Assembly (NCBI GenBank): GCA_947500525.1
Contig: CANMSH010000003.1
Location: 372,001 to 436,000, forward strand
Source of the DNA: an uncultured Flavobacteriaceae bacterium
GTDB lineage: Bacteria; Bacteroidota; Bacteroidia; Flavobacteriales; Flavobacteriaceae
Direction of reading: 5' to 3'
Length of the DNA: 64,000 bases
This document shows, piece by piece, positions 27,815 to 37,608 of this stretch (its first letter is position 1; the number at the start of each line of letters is the position of its first letter). A program made the position numbers and the translations under genes. Under the pieces are notes generated by a model. The model did not search any database. It worked only from the letters and a program-made list of their open reading frames with translations, and was not told the origin of the DNA.

Positions 27815-28271
27815 CCATTATATTATCGCCACCCATTACATCTTCTGCCAATTCAGCAAAATCTACCGCTGCATCATCAATGGCTTTTTCATAGCGCTTT
27901 TTATCCCAAACTTCAATAATATTTACTGCTGATGAGAGAACTACTTCTTTTGAAATTCCAGCAAACGAATGCAAATCTTTCGGAATCAATAACCTCCCTG
28001 AAGCATCCAGTTCCACTACCTTAACACCTGCTGTAAAGCGCCTTATGAAATCATTGTTCTTTTTCACAAAACGATTCAGCTTATTCACTTTTTGCATCAA
28101 AATATTCCACTCGCTCAAAGGATACAATTCTAAACAAGGCTGAAAAACTGCGCGCTTTAACACAAAGCCCTCTTGCAATACAGCACCTAACTGTTTCTTA
28201 ACAGGCGAAGGCATCATCAATCTTCCTTTGATGTCTGCTTTACACTCATATGTCCCTATTAGATTTACCAC
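27798..28271 (-). CDS. mraZ: Division-cluster transcription regulator MraZ
   Basis: MraZ is an AbrB-fold DNA-binding protein that represses the dcw cluster, including itself, in E. coli. The 157-residue protein has two SpoVT/AbrB repeats: YECKADIKGRLMMPSPVKKQ at the N-terminus and LDASGRLLIPKDLHSFAGI near residue 95. It is first in the cluster. Three 10-bp-spaced boxes just upstream (28320-28343) match the direct repeats this family binds, so autorepression is likely. Confidence 0.96.
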   Translation of the reverse strand: MVNLIGTYECKADIKGRLMMPSPVKKQLGAVLQEGFVLKRAVFQPCLELYPLSEWNILMQKVNKLNRFVKKNNDFIRRFTAGVKVVELDASGRLLIPKDLHSFAGISKEVVLSSAVNIIEVWDKKRYEKAIDDAAVDFAELAEDVMGGDNIMDDELS

Positions 28272-28301
28272 TTTCTTATTGCTTCAGGCCTATTTTAATG
28301 A

Positions 28302-28309
28302 CAAATATA
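28302..28309 (-). promoter_or_regulatory. -7 promoter box of the dcw cluster
   Basis: On the - strand this reads TATATTTG, an exact TAnnTTTG match, 30 bp upstream of the mraZ ATG. The -33 position falls within the MraZ-type boxes. Confidence 0.65.
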
Positions 28310-28319
28310 CTGAATTTTA

Positions 28320-28343
28320 CCACTTTTTACCATTTTTTACCAC
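28320..28343 (-). promoter_or_regulatory. Three MraZ-type operator boxes
   Basis: On the - strand GTGG, ATGG and GTGG each precede TAAAA and are spaced exactly 10 bp apart (positions 28343-28340, 28333-28330 and 28323-28320). E. coli MraZ binds three direct TGG-type repeats at 10-bp spacing next to its promoter. Here the boxes overlap the expected -33 region, which fits repression by steric block. Confidence 0.7.
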
Positions 28344-28470
28344 TTTGTTAATAACTTTCCAATTGGCGATTTATTGTATTGATTTACAATATTTTATAGT
28401 GGGTCAATTTTCTTTCGAAAAAAAAGATTGTTGATTTTTAAAGAAAAACTGTATTTTGACTCAAAATGGT

Positions 28471-28478
28471 TACTTTTG
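28471..28478 (+). promoter_or_regulatory. -7 promoter box for the alpha/beta hydrolase gene
   Basis: TACTTTTG matches TAnnTTTG. It overlaps an upstream ATG (28466), which argues that translation starts at 28505 instead. Good -33 spacing was not found. Confidence 0.5.
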
Positions 28479-28504
28479 TGACCTGCACTAAACCAAACCA
28501 ATTA

Positions 28505-29269
28505 ATGGGAGATAATTACAAAACAGAAGGTGACTTTAGCTACTTAGAGGCAGGAGAAGGAACACCTATTATTATTTTACATGGTTTAATGGGGAATCTC
28601 AGTAATTTTGATGGCGTTTTTGATCATTTTTCTAAAAAAGGCTATCAAGTTTTAATGCCAGAGTTACCGATCTATTCGATGCCAATTCTTCAAACGAATG
28701 TTAAAAACTTATCGAAATTTGTAAAGAAATTTGTGAAGCATAAAGGACTTACAGATTATATGTTATTAGGTAATTCGTTAGGTGGACATATTGCGCTATA
28801 TTACACGAAACACAATGCTGACGAAGTAAAGGGATTAGTATTAACAGGTAGTTCAGGACTCTACGAGAGTGCCATGGGCGAAAGCTACCCTAAACGTAGT
28901 GATTATGAATATATTAAGAAAAAAGCCCAGGATGTTTTTTATGACCCTGACATTGCAACGAAAGAAATTGTTGATGACGTTTATGACTCAGTAAATGATC
29001 GTAACAAACTAATAAGAACCTTGTCAATTGCTAAAAGTGCCATTAGACATAATATGGCGAGTGATTTGCCAGATATGACGATGCCCGCTTGTCTCATTTG
29101 GGGGAAAAACGATTCGGTTACCCCACCTGATGTGGCTGAAGAGTTCAATAAATTATTACCAAAAGCTAGTTTATACTGGATAGATAAATGCGGCCATGCT
29201 CCTATGATGGAACATCCAGAGAAATTTAACGAACTACTCGAAGATTGGCTCACAAAAGAAAATTTATAA
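28505..29269 (+). CDS. Alpha/beta-fold hydrolase
   Basis: A 254-residue hydrolase with the oxyanion segment ILHGLMGNLSNF, nucleophile motif GNSLGG, acidic residue in WGKNDSVTPP and catalytic His in KCGHAPMMEHPEKF. Substrate is unknown; the family includes esterases and MenH/MhpC-like enzymes. The frame begins at 28466, but that ATG overlaps a -7 box; the ATG at 28505 (MGDNYKTEG) gives a normal leader. The gene ends 3 bp before engB and is probably cotranscribed with it. Confidence 0.88.
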   Translation: MGDNYKTEGDFSYLEAGEGTPIIILHGLMGNLSNFDGVFDHFSKKGYQVLMPELPIYSMPILQTNVKNLSKFVKKFVKHKGLTDYMLLGNSLGGHIALYYTKHNADEVKGLVLTGSSGLYESAMGESYPKRSDYEYIKKKAQDVFYDPDIATKEIVDDVYDSVNDRNKLIRTLSIAKSAIRHNMASDLPDMTMPACLIWGKNDSVTPPDVAEEFNKLLPKASLYWIDKCGHAPMMEHPEKFNELLEDWLTKENL

Positions 29270-29272
29270 CCG

Positions 29273-29869
29273 ATGCAAATAAAATCGGCCGAATTTATCA
29301 TTAGTAATACAGATGTTCGGAAATGTCCTAAAGAACAATTACCCGAATATGCCTTTATTGGACGATCTAATGTCGGCAAGTCTTCTTTAATAAATATGTT
29401 GACCGGTCGAAAGAATCTTGCCAAAACTTCAGGAAAGCCTGGTAAAACCCAACTTATAAATCACTTCAAAATAAATCACAATTGGTTTCTTGTTGATTTA
29501 CCTGGTTATGGGTATGCGCAGATATCAAAAAGTAAGCGTCAGTCATTTCAAGAATTTATCACAGCATATTTTCTTCAAAGACCACAACTTGTTTGCAGTT
29601 TTGTCTTAGTAGATGTGAGACATGCTCCACAAAAAATAGATGTTGAATTCATGCGTTTTTTGGGAGAAAACGAGATTCCTTTCTGCATTGTTTTTACAAA
29701 AGCCGACAAGCTAAATCATAGCGGTCTCAACAAAAATCTAGAGGCCTATAAGTTCGAACTTTTGAAAACATGGGAACAAATGCCCACGCATTTCGTGACA
29801 TCAGCTTCGAAAAAAATAGGGAGAGAAGAAATGCTACATTTTATCGACGACATCAATTCTAATTTCTAA
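29273..29869 (+). CDS. engB: Ribosome biogenesis GTPase EngB (YihA/YsxC)
   Basis: EngB is an essential GTPase in 50S subunit assembly. The 198-residue protein has G1 GRSNVGKSS, G3 DLPGYGYA and G4 TKADK, and the C-terminal SASKKIGREEML segment. Length is typical. The stop codon TAA and the ATG of the next gene overlap by 1 nt, pointing to coupled translation. Confidence 0.97.
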   Translation: MQIKSAEFIISNTDVRKCPKEQLPEYAFIGRSNVGKSSLINMLTGRKNLAKTSGKPGKTQLINHFKINHNWFLVDLPGYGYAQISKSKRQSFQEFITAYFLQRPQLVCSFVLVDVRHAPQKIDVEFMRFLGENEIPFCIVFTKADKLNHSGLNKNLEAYKFELLKTWEQMPTHFVTSASKKIGREEMLHFIDDINSNF

Positions 29870-30558
29870 TGACTTCATCAGTATCTAACTTACAAATACT
29901 CCATGAAGATAATCATATTGTCATAGTAAACAAAAGAATTGGTGATATCTCTCAAGGAGACAAAACGGGTGATATTCCGTTAAGCGATATTGTAAAAAAA
30001 TATCTAAAAAAGAAATACGACAAACCTGGAAACGTTTTTCTTGGTGTTGTACACAGATTAGATCGACCCACAAGCGGCGTAATTGTATTTGCTAGAACTT
30101 CAAAAGCTCTTGAACGCTTAAATAAGATGCTCAGAGAGCGAAAATTAAAAAAAACATATTGGGCCGTGGTTAAAAACAAACTTTCTACGCCACAAGGAAC
30201 GTTAACTCACTACCTTAAAAAGAATCCTAAAAATAATAAATCAACGACTTTTACAAAACCAACTGATGGAGCTAAAAAAGCAATTCTTCATTATAAAATA
30301 GTGAAAGAATTAGAAACTCACACACTTTTAGAAATTGATTTAGAAACAGGCAGACATCATCAAATTCGTGCGCAATTAGCATCCCTAGGATGTCCGATAA
30401 AAGGCGATTTAAAATATGGTTTTAATAGAAGTAATAAAAATGGTGGTATTCATCTTCATGCCAGAAAAATCGAATTCATTCACCCCGTTACCAAAGATCA
30501 ATTAACCATCATTGCTCCTGTTGACAAAGAAGATAGTATCTGGAAAAATTGCATTTAG
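29869..30558 (+). CDS. RluA-family RNA pseudouridine synthase
   Basis: A 229-residue pseudouridine synthase with the catalytic-aspartate motif HRLDRPTSGVIVFA and the conserved ETGRHHQIRAQLASLGCPI. It lacks the N-terminal S4 RNA-binding domain of RluC and RluD, so it resembles the short RluA/TruC type. The RNA target cannot be told from sequence. It ends 2 bp from the convergent helical-protein gene. Confidence 0.93.
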   Translation: MTSSVSNLQILHEDNHIVIVNKRIGDISQGDKTGDIPLSDIVKKYLKKKYDKPGNVFLGVVHRLDRPTSGVIVFARTSKALERLNKMLRERKLKKTYWAVVKNKLSTPQGTLTHYLKKNPKNNKSTTFTKPTDGAKKAILHYKIVKELETHTLLEIDLETGRHHQIRAQLASLGCPIKGDLKYGFNRSNKNGGIHLHARKIEFIHPVTKDQLTIIAPVDKEDSIWKNCI

Positions 30559-30560
30559 AT

Positions 30561-32105
30561 TTAATGTTTTAGCATGCTAAATTTTTCTTTTATAATTTCA
30601 GAAACCGACTTGTTTTGAATCTTACTTTCTAACCAGGATAAAATATCCAAATACAGGAAAGCGCGTCGCTCATAAGGATCGTTTTCATAAGGCTTTAGCT
30701 TTTCATATAACTTGATAAATTCTTTTTTAATTTCATGAGGATATATATCTCCTAAGCCCTTTAAAAAACCTATCATATCCTTTTGAACTTCGTGAAGATC
30801 ATCCATTTTGATCAAGAATTTATACGTACTTTTCAGTTGCACATCTAAATGATAATCTAAACCAGATTCATAATGCGCAATCAAACTTAATATACGAGAA
30901 AAGCACATTAAATCCTCACGCATTTTTAAGGTTCGATTTCCAATAATTTTTTCCAAATATTCTATGCATTTTTTATTATCTCCGGCACCAAAATACAAAC
31001 TCGCTATCTTATAATAAAAGAGCATTATGTGGTGTTCATCTATGCGATTATTATATACTTTTATACCTTCCGATATTTCGTTAACTAACGGTATTCCTTC
31101 TACAAAACTCCCCTCCAAGAAATGAAGATTCAATTTATTATTATAGATATATAAAAAACTAAGCGCTTCAATGTTGTCGTCTTTCGGAAAATCCTTGGTT
31201 TGAATAATACCTTCTAATCGATTTAAAGTTTGTTTAAACTTAGTATAATGCTTCGCGAAAAACAATGCCTCTAGTAAATAGTGATTTCCTTTTAAAAAAA
31301 ACACAGGATTTAAATTTATCATTGCCTTATTCTCATAAAACAAATCGACCCATTTCTTTGCATATTTATAACTAGACAAAAAATCTTGCACTAAAAAACT
31401 GTACCACAAATAAGATTTGTACAACCATAACTTCTCTCTAAATCCGAGATCAGCTATGTCAAATTTTGGCAATCTGTCATTGAAGTAATTTGTAATCACT
31501 TTATACTCCTCGTCATTTTTCACATAACCAGTTTTTAACAGTATTCCGTACAATTGTAATGATAAATTTGACAGTTTACTAGCTACAACATTGTTCATAC
31601 TAAGCTGCTTCGCCTGGATAGTCAATTCATCTGCTCTTCCGGTTATACTTCGTGTTATATACTGTGATTCAATTAACTTTTCTAACTCAACAATTTCGTA
31701 GGCTATATTTTTCTCTTCGTGGTCAATAGCGATACCCTTAGCTTTATCTAGAATTTTGAGGCTTTGCTTGTACAGACCTTTATGATATAGGATCGTCGCA
31801 AAATCTAACTGCTCTCTAATTTGTACCCTGATATCTTGATGTGAAGGATTTAATCTTAAGCTAATCAATATCTGTTTATACAGATGTGCTTTGAGGTTAG
31901 AGAGTTGCGCTTTTTTTACAATATTACTCTTCAAAATTTCGGCTTCATTATACTTCGGCAATTTATCCAACAAATTAAATAATGCTAAAAATTTTGAATC
32001 TGAATTCACTCCCAATCGGCCCACATAAAGCTTAAACTGGCGCTTTTCTGACTTCGAAAGGGACTTTACCAGCACAAATAAATTATCTTTTTGAGTATTA
32101 ATCAT
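30561..32105 (-). CDS. Large helical protein of unknown function
   Basis: A 514-residue protein that looks all-helical, with TPR-like pairs (for example LDFATILYHKGLYKQSLKIL and YKIASLYFGAGDNKKCIEYL). It has no signal peptide, membrane helix or catalytic motif that I recognise. It begins KDNLFVLVKSLSKSEKRQFK, which resembles the opening of a set of uncharacterised Bacteroidota proteins. It stands alone between the pseudouridine synthase (convergent) and the leu operon (divergent, 150-bp spacer). A scaffold or regulatory role is possible but unsupported. Confidence 0.8.
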   Translation of the reverse strand: MINTQKDNLFVLVKSLSKSEKRQFKLYVGRLGVNSDSKFLALFNLLDKLPKYNEAEILKSNIVKKAQLSNLKAHLYKQILISLRLNPSHQDIRVQIREQLDFATILYHKGLYKQSLKILDKAKGIAIDHEEKNIAYEIVELEKLIESQYITRSITGRADELTIQAKQLSMNNVVASKLSNLSLQLYGILLKTGYVKNDEEYKVITNYFNDRLPKFDIADLGFREKLWLYKSYLWYSFLVQDFLSSYKYAKKWVDLFYENKAMINLNPVFFLKGNHYLLEALFFAKHYTKFKQTLNRLEGIIQTKDFPKDDNIEALSFLYIYNNKLNLHFLEGSFVEGIPLVNEISEGIKVYNNRIDEHHIMLFYYKIASLYFGAGDNKKCIEYLEKIIGNRTLKMREDLMCFSRILSLIAHYESGLDYHLDVQLKSTYKFLIKMDDLHEVQKDMIGFLKGLGDIYPHEIKKEFIKLYEKLKPYENDPYERRAFLYLDILSWLESKIQNKSVSEIIKEKFSMLKH

Positions 32106-32236
32106 TGTATGTATTTGACATTTAAAATGTTAAAAATCAGACACATAAATTAAAGCTATTTGATTTAAACATTGTAATTAAAGCGTATTTATTTTTCGCT
32201 TAGATAAAACCAAAATATAAATTCGTATAACAATAA

Positions 32237-32250
32237 AGAAATATATTTCT
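32237..32250. promoter_or_regulatory. 14-bp perfect palindrome upstream of leuA
   Basis: AGAAATATATTTCT is its own reverse complement and ends 5 bp before the leuA ATG. It could be an operator or a chance event in A/T-rich DNA. No TAnnTTTG box was found in the 150-bp spacer. Confidence 0.3.
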
Positions 32251-32255
32251 AAAAA

Positions 32256-33428
32256 ATGAGTACAGATAAAGTTCAAATATTCGATACTACCTTGCGCGAT
32301 GGTGAGCAGGTACCTGGTTGTAAATTAAATACTGAACAGAAATTAGTGATTGCACGGAGACTTGATCAACTTGGTGTTGATATCATCGAAGCAGGTTTCC
32401 CGATATCGAGCCCTGGTGATTTCAACTCGGTTGTAGAAATTTCGAAAGTAGTTAAGAATGCTACCGTTTGCGGACTCACAAGAGCCGTTAAAAAAGACAT
32501 TGAAGTGGCCGCTCAAGCTTTAACTCATGCAAAGAGACCTAGAATTCATACTGGAATAGGAACTTCTGATTCTCATATTTTTCATAAATTCAAGACAAGT
32601 AGAGAAGAAATAATTGAGCGTGCGGTTAGCGCCGTTAAATATGCCAAATCTTTCGTTGAAGATGTTGAATTTTTTGCTGAAGATGCGGGGCGCACAGATG
32701 ATGAATATTTAGCAAAAGTTTGCGAAGAAGTTATCAAAGCAGGAGCTACAGTGCTCAACATACCCGATACTACTGGATATTGTTTGCCAGAAGAATATGG
32801 CCGAAAAATTAAATACCTAAAAGAAAATGTAAAAGGTATTGAAAAGGCGATTCTTTCTTGTCATTGCCACAACGATCTCGGTTTGGCCACTGCCAATTCA
32901 ATTTCAGGAGTGATCAATGGAGCTCGACAAATAGAATGTACAATTAATGGTATTGGAGAGAGAGCTGGTAACACTTCTTTAGAAGAGGTAGTTATGATTT
33001 TAAAACAACACCCTTACTTAAATTTAGATACCAATATAAACACACAATTATTGTTCAGCACTAGTAAAATGGTATCTGAAAACATGGGAATGGTTGTACA
33101 GCCTAACAAGGCAATTGTTGGTGATAATGCATTTGCCCATAGCTCAGGAATTCATCAAGATGGAGTTATAAAGCATAGAGAAACCTATGAAATTATTGAT
33201 CCGAAAGACGTTGGCGTGACCGATTCGGCCATAGTGTTGACAGCGCGTAGTGGAAGAGCTGCACTCGCTTACCGATCAAAAAAGGTTGGTTACGAATTAT
33301 CGAAAGATCAATTAGATGAAGTCTATACAATGTTTCTTACATATGCTGATCGCAAGAAAGAAGTCGTCGACGAAGACATTCATGAAATTATGAAATTATG
33401 TGTTAGTACAAATTCAATATTAGCATAA
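32256..33428 (+). CDS. leuA: 2-isopropylmalate synthase, short form
   Basis: LeuA condenses acetyl-CoA with 2-oxoisovalerate, the committed step of leucine synthesis. The 390-residue protein has [13 protein letters not shown] at the N-terminus, the metal motif CHCHNDLG and the GERAGN segment of the TIM barrel. It then has the linker region but stops before the C-terminal LeuA allosteric domain of the ~520-residue enzymes. Leucine feedback through that domain should therefore be absent unless supplied in trans. It is directly followed by leuC (TAA then ATG). Confidence 0.93.
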   Translation: MSTDKVQIFDTTLRDGEQVPGCKLNTEQKLVIARRLDQLGVDIIEAGFPISSPGDFNSVVEISKVVKNATVCGLTRAVKKDIEVAAQALTHAKRPRIHTGIGTSDSHIFHKFKTSREEIIERAVSAVKYAKSFVEDVEFFAEDAGRTDDEYLAKVCEEVIKAGATVLNIPDTTGYCLPEEYGRKIKYLKENVKGIEKAILSCHCHNDLGLATANSISGVINGARQIECTINGIGERAGNTSLEEVVMILKQHPYLNLDTNINTQLLFSTSKMVSENMGMVVQPNKAIVGDNAFAHSSGIHQDGVIKHRETYEIIDPKDVGVTDSAIVLTARSGRAALAYRSKKVGYELSKDQLDEVYTMFLTYADRKKEVVDEDIHEIMKLCVSTNSILA

Positions 33429-34826
33429 ATGGCAAAGACCCTATTTGATAAAGTTTGGGATAAACATGTCGTCGATACGATTACCGACGGACCGCAAATT
33501 ATTTACATCGATAAACATTTAATTCATGAAGTAACAAGTCCACAAGCATTCAACGAATTAGCAGAGCGTTCTATCCCTATTTTTAGACCTCAACAAATAG
33601 TAGCTACAGCCGATCACAATACTCCTACGGTCGATCAACACCTTCCTGTAAAAGATGCCTTATCAAGAAATCAGTTAAAACAATTGACGGAAAACTGTCA
33701 AAAGAATGATATCGAACTATATGGCTTAGGCCACGAATACAACGGAATTGTACATGTTATTGGGCCAGAATTAGGAATTACACAGCCTGGAATGACCATT
33801 GTTTGTGGAGATAGTCATACATCAACACATGGTGCCTTTGGTACTATTGCATTTGGTATTGGTACCAGTCAAGTTGCACAAGTTTTTGCTAGTCAATGCC
33901 TGTTAATGAACAAACCTAAAAAGCTCAGAGTTAATGTAAATGGCAAACTGAAAAAAGGAGTACTTCCAAAAGATGTCATCTTATATATTATTGCCAAATT
34001 AGGCACGAACTCAGGGACAGGATATTTTTGTGAATATGCTGGAAATGTATTTGAAGAAATGTCTATGGAAGGTAGAATGACGGTATGTAATATGAGTATT
34101 GAAATGGGAGCTCGTGGTGGAATGATTGCGCCAGATGAGACAACCTTTGAGTATATTAAGAACAGAAAATTTGCGCCAAAAGGTGACGATTTTGAGAAAA
34201 AAGTGGCCTATTGGAAAACCTTAAAAACGGACGAGAAAGCTACGTTTGATTTAGAGTATTCTTTCGATGCCGAAGATATTGAACCTATGATAACTTATGG
34301 TACAAATCCAGGTATGGGAATTAAAATATCAGAAGCCATTCCTTCACTAGACGATGCCTCTTTTGAAAAATCTCTAGCATATATGAATTTTCAGAAAGGA
34401 GAACGATTATTGAATAAGCCTATTAATTATGTTTTTATCGGTAGTTGTACGAATTCAAGAATTGAAGATTTTAGAGTTGCCGCAAATTATATCAAAGGCA
34501 AACAAAAAGCCCCTAACGTAAACGCATGGTTCGTACCAGGCTCACAACAAGTGGCGAAACAAATTAAAGAAGAGGGCTTAGATGTTATTTTTACAGATGC
34601 CGGATTTAAATTGAGACAACCAGGATGTTCGGCATGTTTAGCAATGAATGATGATAAAATACCTGAGGGAGAGTATTGTGTTTCTACTTCGAATCGAAAT
34701 TTTGAAGGACGTCAAGGCCAAGGAGCCCGCACAATTCTAGCAAGTCCCTTAGTGGCTGCATCAACAGCTGTTGCTGGAAAAATTATAAATATATTAGAAG
34801 AAACCTCAACATTAGAATTAGTATAG
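33429..34826 (+). CDS. leuC: 3-isopropylmalate dehydratase large subunit
   Basis: LeuC is the aconitase-type large subunit that isomerises 2- to 3-isopropylmalate with LeuD. The [4Fe-4S] ligands are in GSCTNSR and in PGCSAC. The start [15 protein letters not shown] and the segment [13 protein letters not shown] are typical. The length of 465 residues is standard. It directly abuts leuA and leuD. Confidence 0.98.
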   Translation: MAKTLFDKVWDKHVVDTITDGPQIIYIDKHLIHEVTSPQAFNELAERSIPIFRPQQIVATADHNTPTVDQHLPVKDALSRNQLKQLTENCQKNDIELYGLGHEYNGIVHVIGPELGITQPGMTIVCGDSHTSTHGAFGTIAFGIGTSQVAQVFASQCLLMNKPKKLRVNVNGKLKKGVLPKDVILYIIAKLGTNSGTGYFCEYAGNVFEEMSMEGRMTVCNMSIEMGARGGMIAPDETTFEYIKNRKFAPKGDDFEKKVAYWKTLKTDEKATFDLEYSFDAEDIEPMITYGTNPGMGIKISEAIPSLDDASFEKSLAYMNFQKGERLLNKPINYVFIGSCTNSRIEDFRVAANYIKGKQKAPNVNAWFVPGSQQVAKQIKEEGLDVIFTDAGFKLRQPGCSACLAMNDDKIPEGEYCVSTSNRNFEGRQGQGARTILASPLVAASTAVAGKIINILEETSTLELV

Positions 34827-35417
34827 ATGGAAAAATTCGAACGACTCATATCTACAGCGATTCCACTGCCAACTGAAAATGTTGATACAGATCAAATTAT
34901 ACCAGCCCGTTTTTTAAAGGCTACTGATAAAAAAGGATTTGGCGATAACGTATTTAAAGATTGGCGTTATCATAAAGATGGAAGTATCAATAAAACCTTT
35001 GTCCTAAATAATTCTAAGTATACAGGTAGTATTTTAGTTGCGGGAAACAATTTTGGATGTGGTTCTAGCCGAGAACATGCCGCTTGGGCATTGGCAGGCT
35101 ATGGGTTTAAAGTAATCATAAGTAGTTTTTTTGCTGATATCTTTAAAGGAAACGCTCTTAATAACGGCATACTTCCTGTACAGGTATCCGAAGATTGTCT
35201 CAAAACTTTGTTACAATTAATTACAAAAAAACCTGACACAAAAATCGATATCGATTTACAAAACCAAGTACTTCAAATAGTTGGTAATGTAATTGTAGAA
35301 AAATTTGAAATAGATACTTATAAAAAGGTATGTCTAATAAATGGATATGATGACATTGACTATTTATTAAGTAAAAAAGATAAAATAATAGCGTACGAAC
35401 AAGAACAGCAATTTTAG
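34827..35417 (+). CDS. leuD: 3-isopropylmalate dehydratase small subunit
   Basis: LeuD carries the swivel domain of the dehydratase. The 196-residue protein has [14 protein letters not shown] near the start and the substrate loop [16 protein letters not shown]. It starts on the base after the leuC stop codon and ends 5 bp before leuB. Confidence 0.98.
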   Translation: MEKFERLISTAIPLPTENVDTDQIIPARFLKATDKKGFGDNVFKDWRYHKDGSINKTFVLNNSKYTGSILVAGNNFGCGSSREHAAWALAGYGFKVIISSFFADIFKGNALNNGILPVQVSEDCLKTLLQLITKKPDTKIDIDLQNQVLQIVGNVIVEKFEIDTYKKVCLINGYDDIDYLLSKKDKIIAYEQEQQF

Positions 35418-35422
35418 AAATC

Positions 35423-36541
35423 ATGAAGTTAGAAATCGCAGTATTATCAGGAGATGGCATTGGGCCAGAAGTAACTGAGCAATCAAAAAAAGTATTAGAT
35501 GCTATTGCTCATAAATTTAATCACACTTTTTTGTATAAAGAAGCACTAGTAGGTGCTATTGCCATAGACAAAACTGGCGATCCATTACCAAAAGAGACAT
35601 TAGATATTTGCGGAAATACAGATGCCGTATTATTTGGCTCTATAGGTCATCCTAAATATGATAATGACCCTTCGGCTAAGGTGCGACCTGAGCAAGGCTT
35701 GTTAAAATTACGCAAATCTCTTGGGTTATATGCAAATATCCGACCAGTAAAAGCATATGAAACGCTTTTGGATAAATCTCCCTTAAAAAAGGAAATTATC
35801 GAGGGTACCGATATTAGTATTTACAGGGAGCTTACTGGGGGTATTTATTTTGGAGAAAAAAAATTAAGTAAAGATGGTGAGACTGCTTCTGACCTTTGTG
35901 AATATTCTAAACATGAAATTGAACGCATTACCCATTTAGCATTTAAGGCAGCACAAACGCGTAGAAAAAAATTGACATTAGTTGATAAGGCTAATGTATT
36001 AGAAAGCTCACGTCTATGGCGCAAAGTCGTTACTGAAGTTGGCAAACAATATGATGATGTAGAACTTGACTTTCTTTTTGTAGACAATGCAGCCATGCAA
36101 ATGATTTTGAACCCTAGCCAATTTGATGTGATTTTAACTGAGAATATGTTCGGTGATATCATTTCTGATGAAGCCAGCGTTATAGGAGGATCTATTGGCT
36201 TATTAGCTTCCGCTTCTGTAGGTGATAAATTTGCCTTATTCGAACCAATTCATGGATCATATCCTCAAGCCACAGGAAAAGGCATTGCAAATCCAATTGC
36301 CTCTATCTTATCGGCAGCAATGCTGTTAGAGCATTTTGAACTGTTTGAAGAAGCAGAATTAATTCGTAAAGGAGTAGACAAATCATTAAAACTTAAGATT
36401 TCGACTCCCGATATTAATACCGAATACGAAAATGTAACAACCAGTAAAGTTGGCGATTTTATCGCTGACTATATTGAATACCCTGAAGATTCCAATATAA
36501 ATTTTCAAAATATTCATATTGGTCAATCTACAATTATTTAA
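35423..36541 (+). CDS. leuB: 3-isopropylmalate dehydrogenase
   Basis: LeuB oxidises and decarboxylates 3-isopropylmalate with NAD+ to give 2-oxoisocaproate. The 372-residue enzyme has GDGIGPEVTEQSKKVL, the substrate loop with LRKSLGLYANIRP, the metal and NAD region NMFGDIISDEASVIGGSIG and HGSYPQATGKGIANP. It is the last gene of leuACDB and is followed by a terminator. Confidence 0.98.
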   Translation: MKLEIAVLSGDGIGPEVTEQSKKVLDAIAHKFNHTFLYKEALVGAIAIDKTGDPLPKETLDICGNTDAVLFGSIGHPKYDNDPSAKVRPEQGLLKLRKSLGLYANIRPVKAYETLLDKSPLKKEIIEGTDISIYRELTGGIYFGEKKLSKDGETASDLCEYSKHEIERITHLAFKAAQTRRKKLTLVDKANVLESSRLWRKVVTEVGKQYDDVELDFLFVDNAAMQMILNPSQFDVILTENMFGDIISDEASVIGGSIGLLASASVGDKFALFEPIHGSYPQATGKGIANPIASILSAAMLLEHFELFEEAELIRKGVDKSLKLKISTPDINTEYENVTTSKVGDFIADYIEYPEDSNINFQNIHIGQSTII

Positions 36542-36592
36542 TTGATTATTTGAATTAGTAGTTAGATAATAAACGTGAACATCGGGTATATG

Positions 36593-36622
36593 AAGAGCAC
36601 TTTTTAAGTGCTCTTTTTCTTT
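36593..36622 (+). terminator. Terminator of the leu operon
   Basis: AAGAGCACTT (36593-36602), a 3-nt loop and AAGTGCTCTT (36606-36615) form a 10-bp stem followed by TTTCTTTC. It lies between convergent genes. A-rich sequence before the left arm is sparse, so it mainly serves the + strand. Confidence 0.9.
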
Positions 36623-36637
36623 CTTCAAATATGTAGG

Positions 36638-37090
36638 TTACTTCGATCTAATGAACTTTACTTTTCTAACACCATGATCAGTATCCCATCTATCAACCTC
36701 CGTAAAACCAAAAGTTGTATACAATGCAATTGCAGGTAAATTATTTAAACCTGTTTCTACAGTATATTTTTTTGCATCGAAATTGTCAAATATAAAAGTG
36801 AGCAACTTCCTTGCAATACCTTGTCTGAAATGTTGAGGATCAACTACTAAACTTTGCACATGCATAGTTGAAAGCCCTACTTTTTTCACCTCCACAACTC
36901 CTACAAACCTATTGTCATGTTGATATGCATAAAATTCGGTATTGCTTTGCATAAAGTTTTGTATTGTTCTTTTCAGTGGTGGAAAATCTACTGCCACTAG
37001 TAATTTAGCTTCAATCAAATACGATTTCTGAAAAAGAGCATGCATCTCTTTTGCTATTTCATTGTTTTTATGATTTATTTTCGCGATCAC
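36638..37090 (-). CDS. GNAT-family N-acetyltransferase
   Basis: A 150-residue acetyltransferase with the acetyl-CoA motif DPQHFRQGIARKLLTFI and the C-terminal ALYTTFGFTEVDRWDTDHG. Substrate is unknown. It is 11 bp downstream of the SRPBCC gene and on the same strand, so the two are probably one transcript. Confidence 0.88.
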   Translation of the reverse strand: MIAKINHKNNEIAKEMHALFQKSYLIEAKLLVAVDFPPLKRTIQNFMQSNTEFYAYQHDNRFVGVVEVKKVGLSTMHVQSLVVDPQHFRQGIARKLLTFIFDNFDAKKYTVETGLNNLPAIALYTTFGFTEVDRWDTDHGVRKVKFIRSK

Positions 37091-37101
37091 TGAAAACCTA
37101 A

Positions 37102-37542
37102 CTACTGTTTTTCTACAAACTCTTTGAATTGTCTAAGCCATTTTTCCGCTGGTTTACGGTACATACTTGGAAATAAAATTGCCATCAATTTTGGCATTAC
37201 CCAATCAATACGTGTATACTCATATTCATATATATAGTTGGTTTTACTTTCGTTGATAGAAACAAAACTACATTTCATTGTATTGTCCATATGCTTATGA
37301 TGGTAACTCGCTTCAAAAGTATGAGGAAGTTCATTTTTCGTAATCGCTTCAATCAATTCCATATCGTGTTTACCATGCTTATACAGCATTTTAGAGACTG
37401 CTCCAACAGCACCTCCTTTTCCGCTAACTAATTCTTTTTTCACAAAACCATCTTGATATTCTTTCAAATAATTAGGATTAGCAAAAAACCTAGCCACTTC
37501 TTCCATAGGTTTATGAATCTCAATTGAACCTTTGTGTTTCAT
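37102..37542 (-). CDS. SRPBCC-family (START-like) protein
   Basis: About 146 residues with the SRPBCC pattern: a first strand SIEIHKPMEEVARFFANPNY and a C-terminal helix with KPAEKWLRQFKEFVEKQ. Such proteins bind hydrophobic ligands; the ligand is unknown. The frame is open to an ATG at 37572, but the ATG at 37542 (MKHKGSIEIHKP) places the start directly before the first strand and is preferred. Confidence 0.82.
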   Translation of the reverse strand: MKHKGSIEIHKPMEEVARFFANPNYLKEYQDGFVKKELVSGKGGAVGAVSKMLYKHGKHDMELIEAITKNELPHTFEASYHHKHMDNTMKCSFVSINESKTNYIYEYEYTRIDWVMPKLMAILFPSMYRKPAEKWLRQFKEFVEKQ

Positions 37543-37608
37543 CTTGTTAGCTTTTAAATATATTAAGAACATACTAAGTTAAAATAATTTAATAAATCAC
37601 TAATCAAG

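Noticed and set aside
28466-28504. Upstream ATG for the alpha/beta hydrolase gene
   Set aside because: It overlaps a TAnnTTTG promoter box; the ATG at 28505 fits the fold and the likely transcript start.
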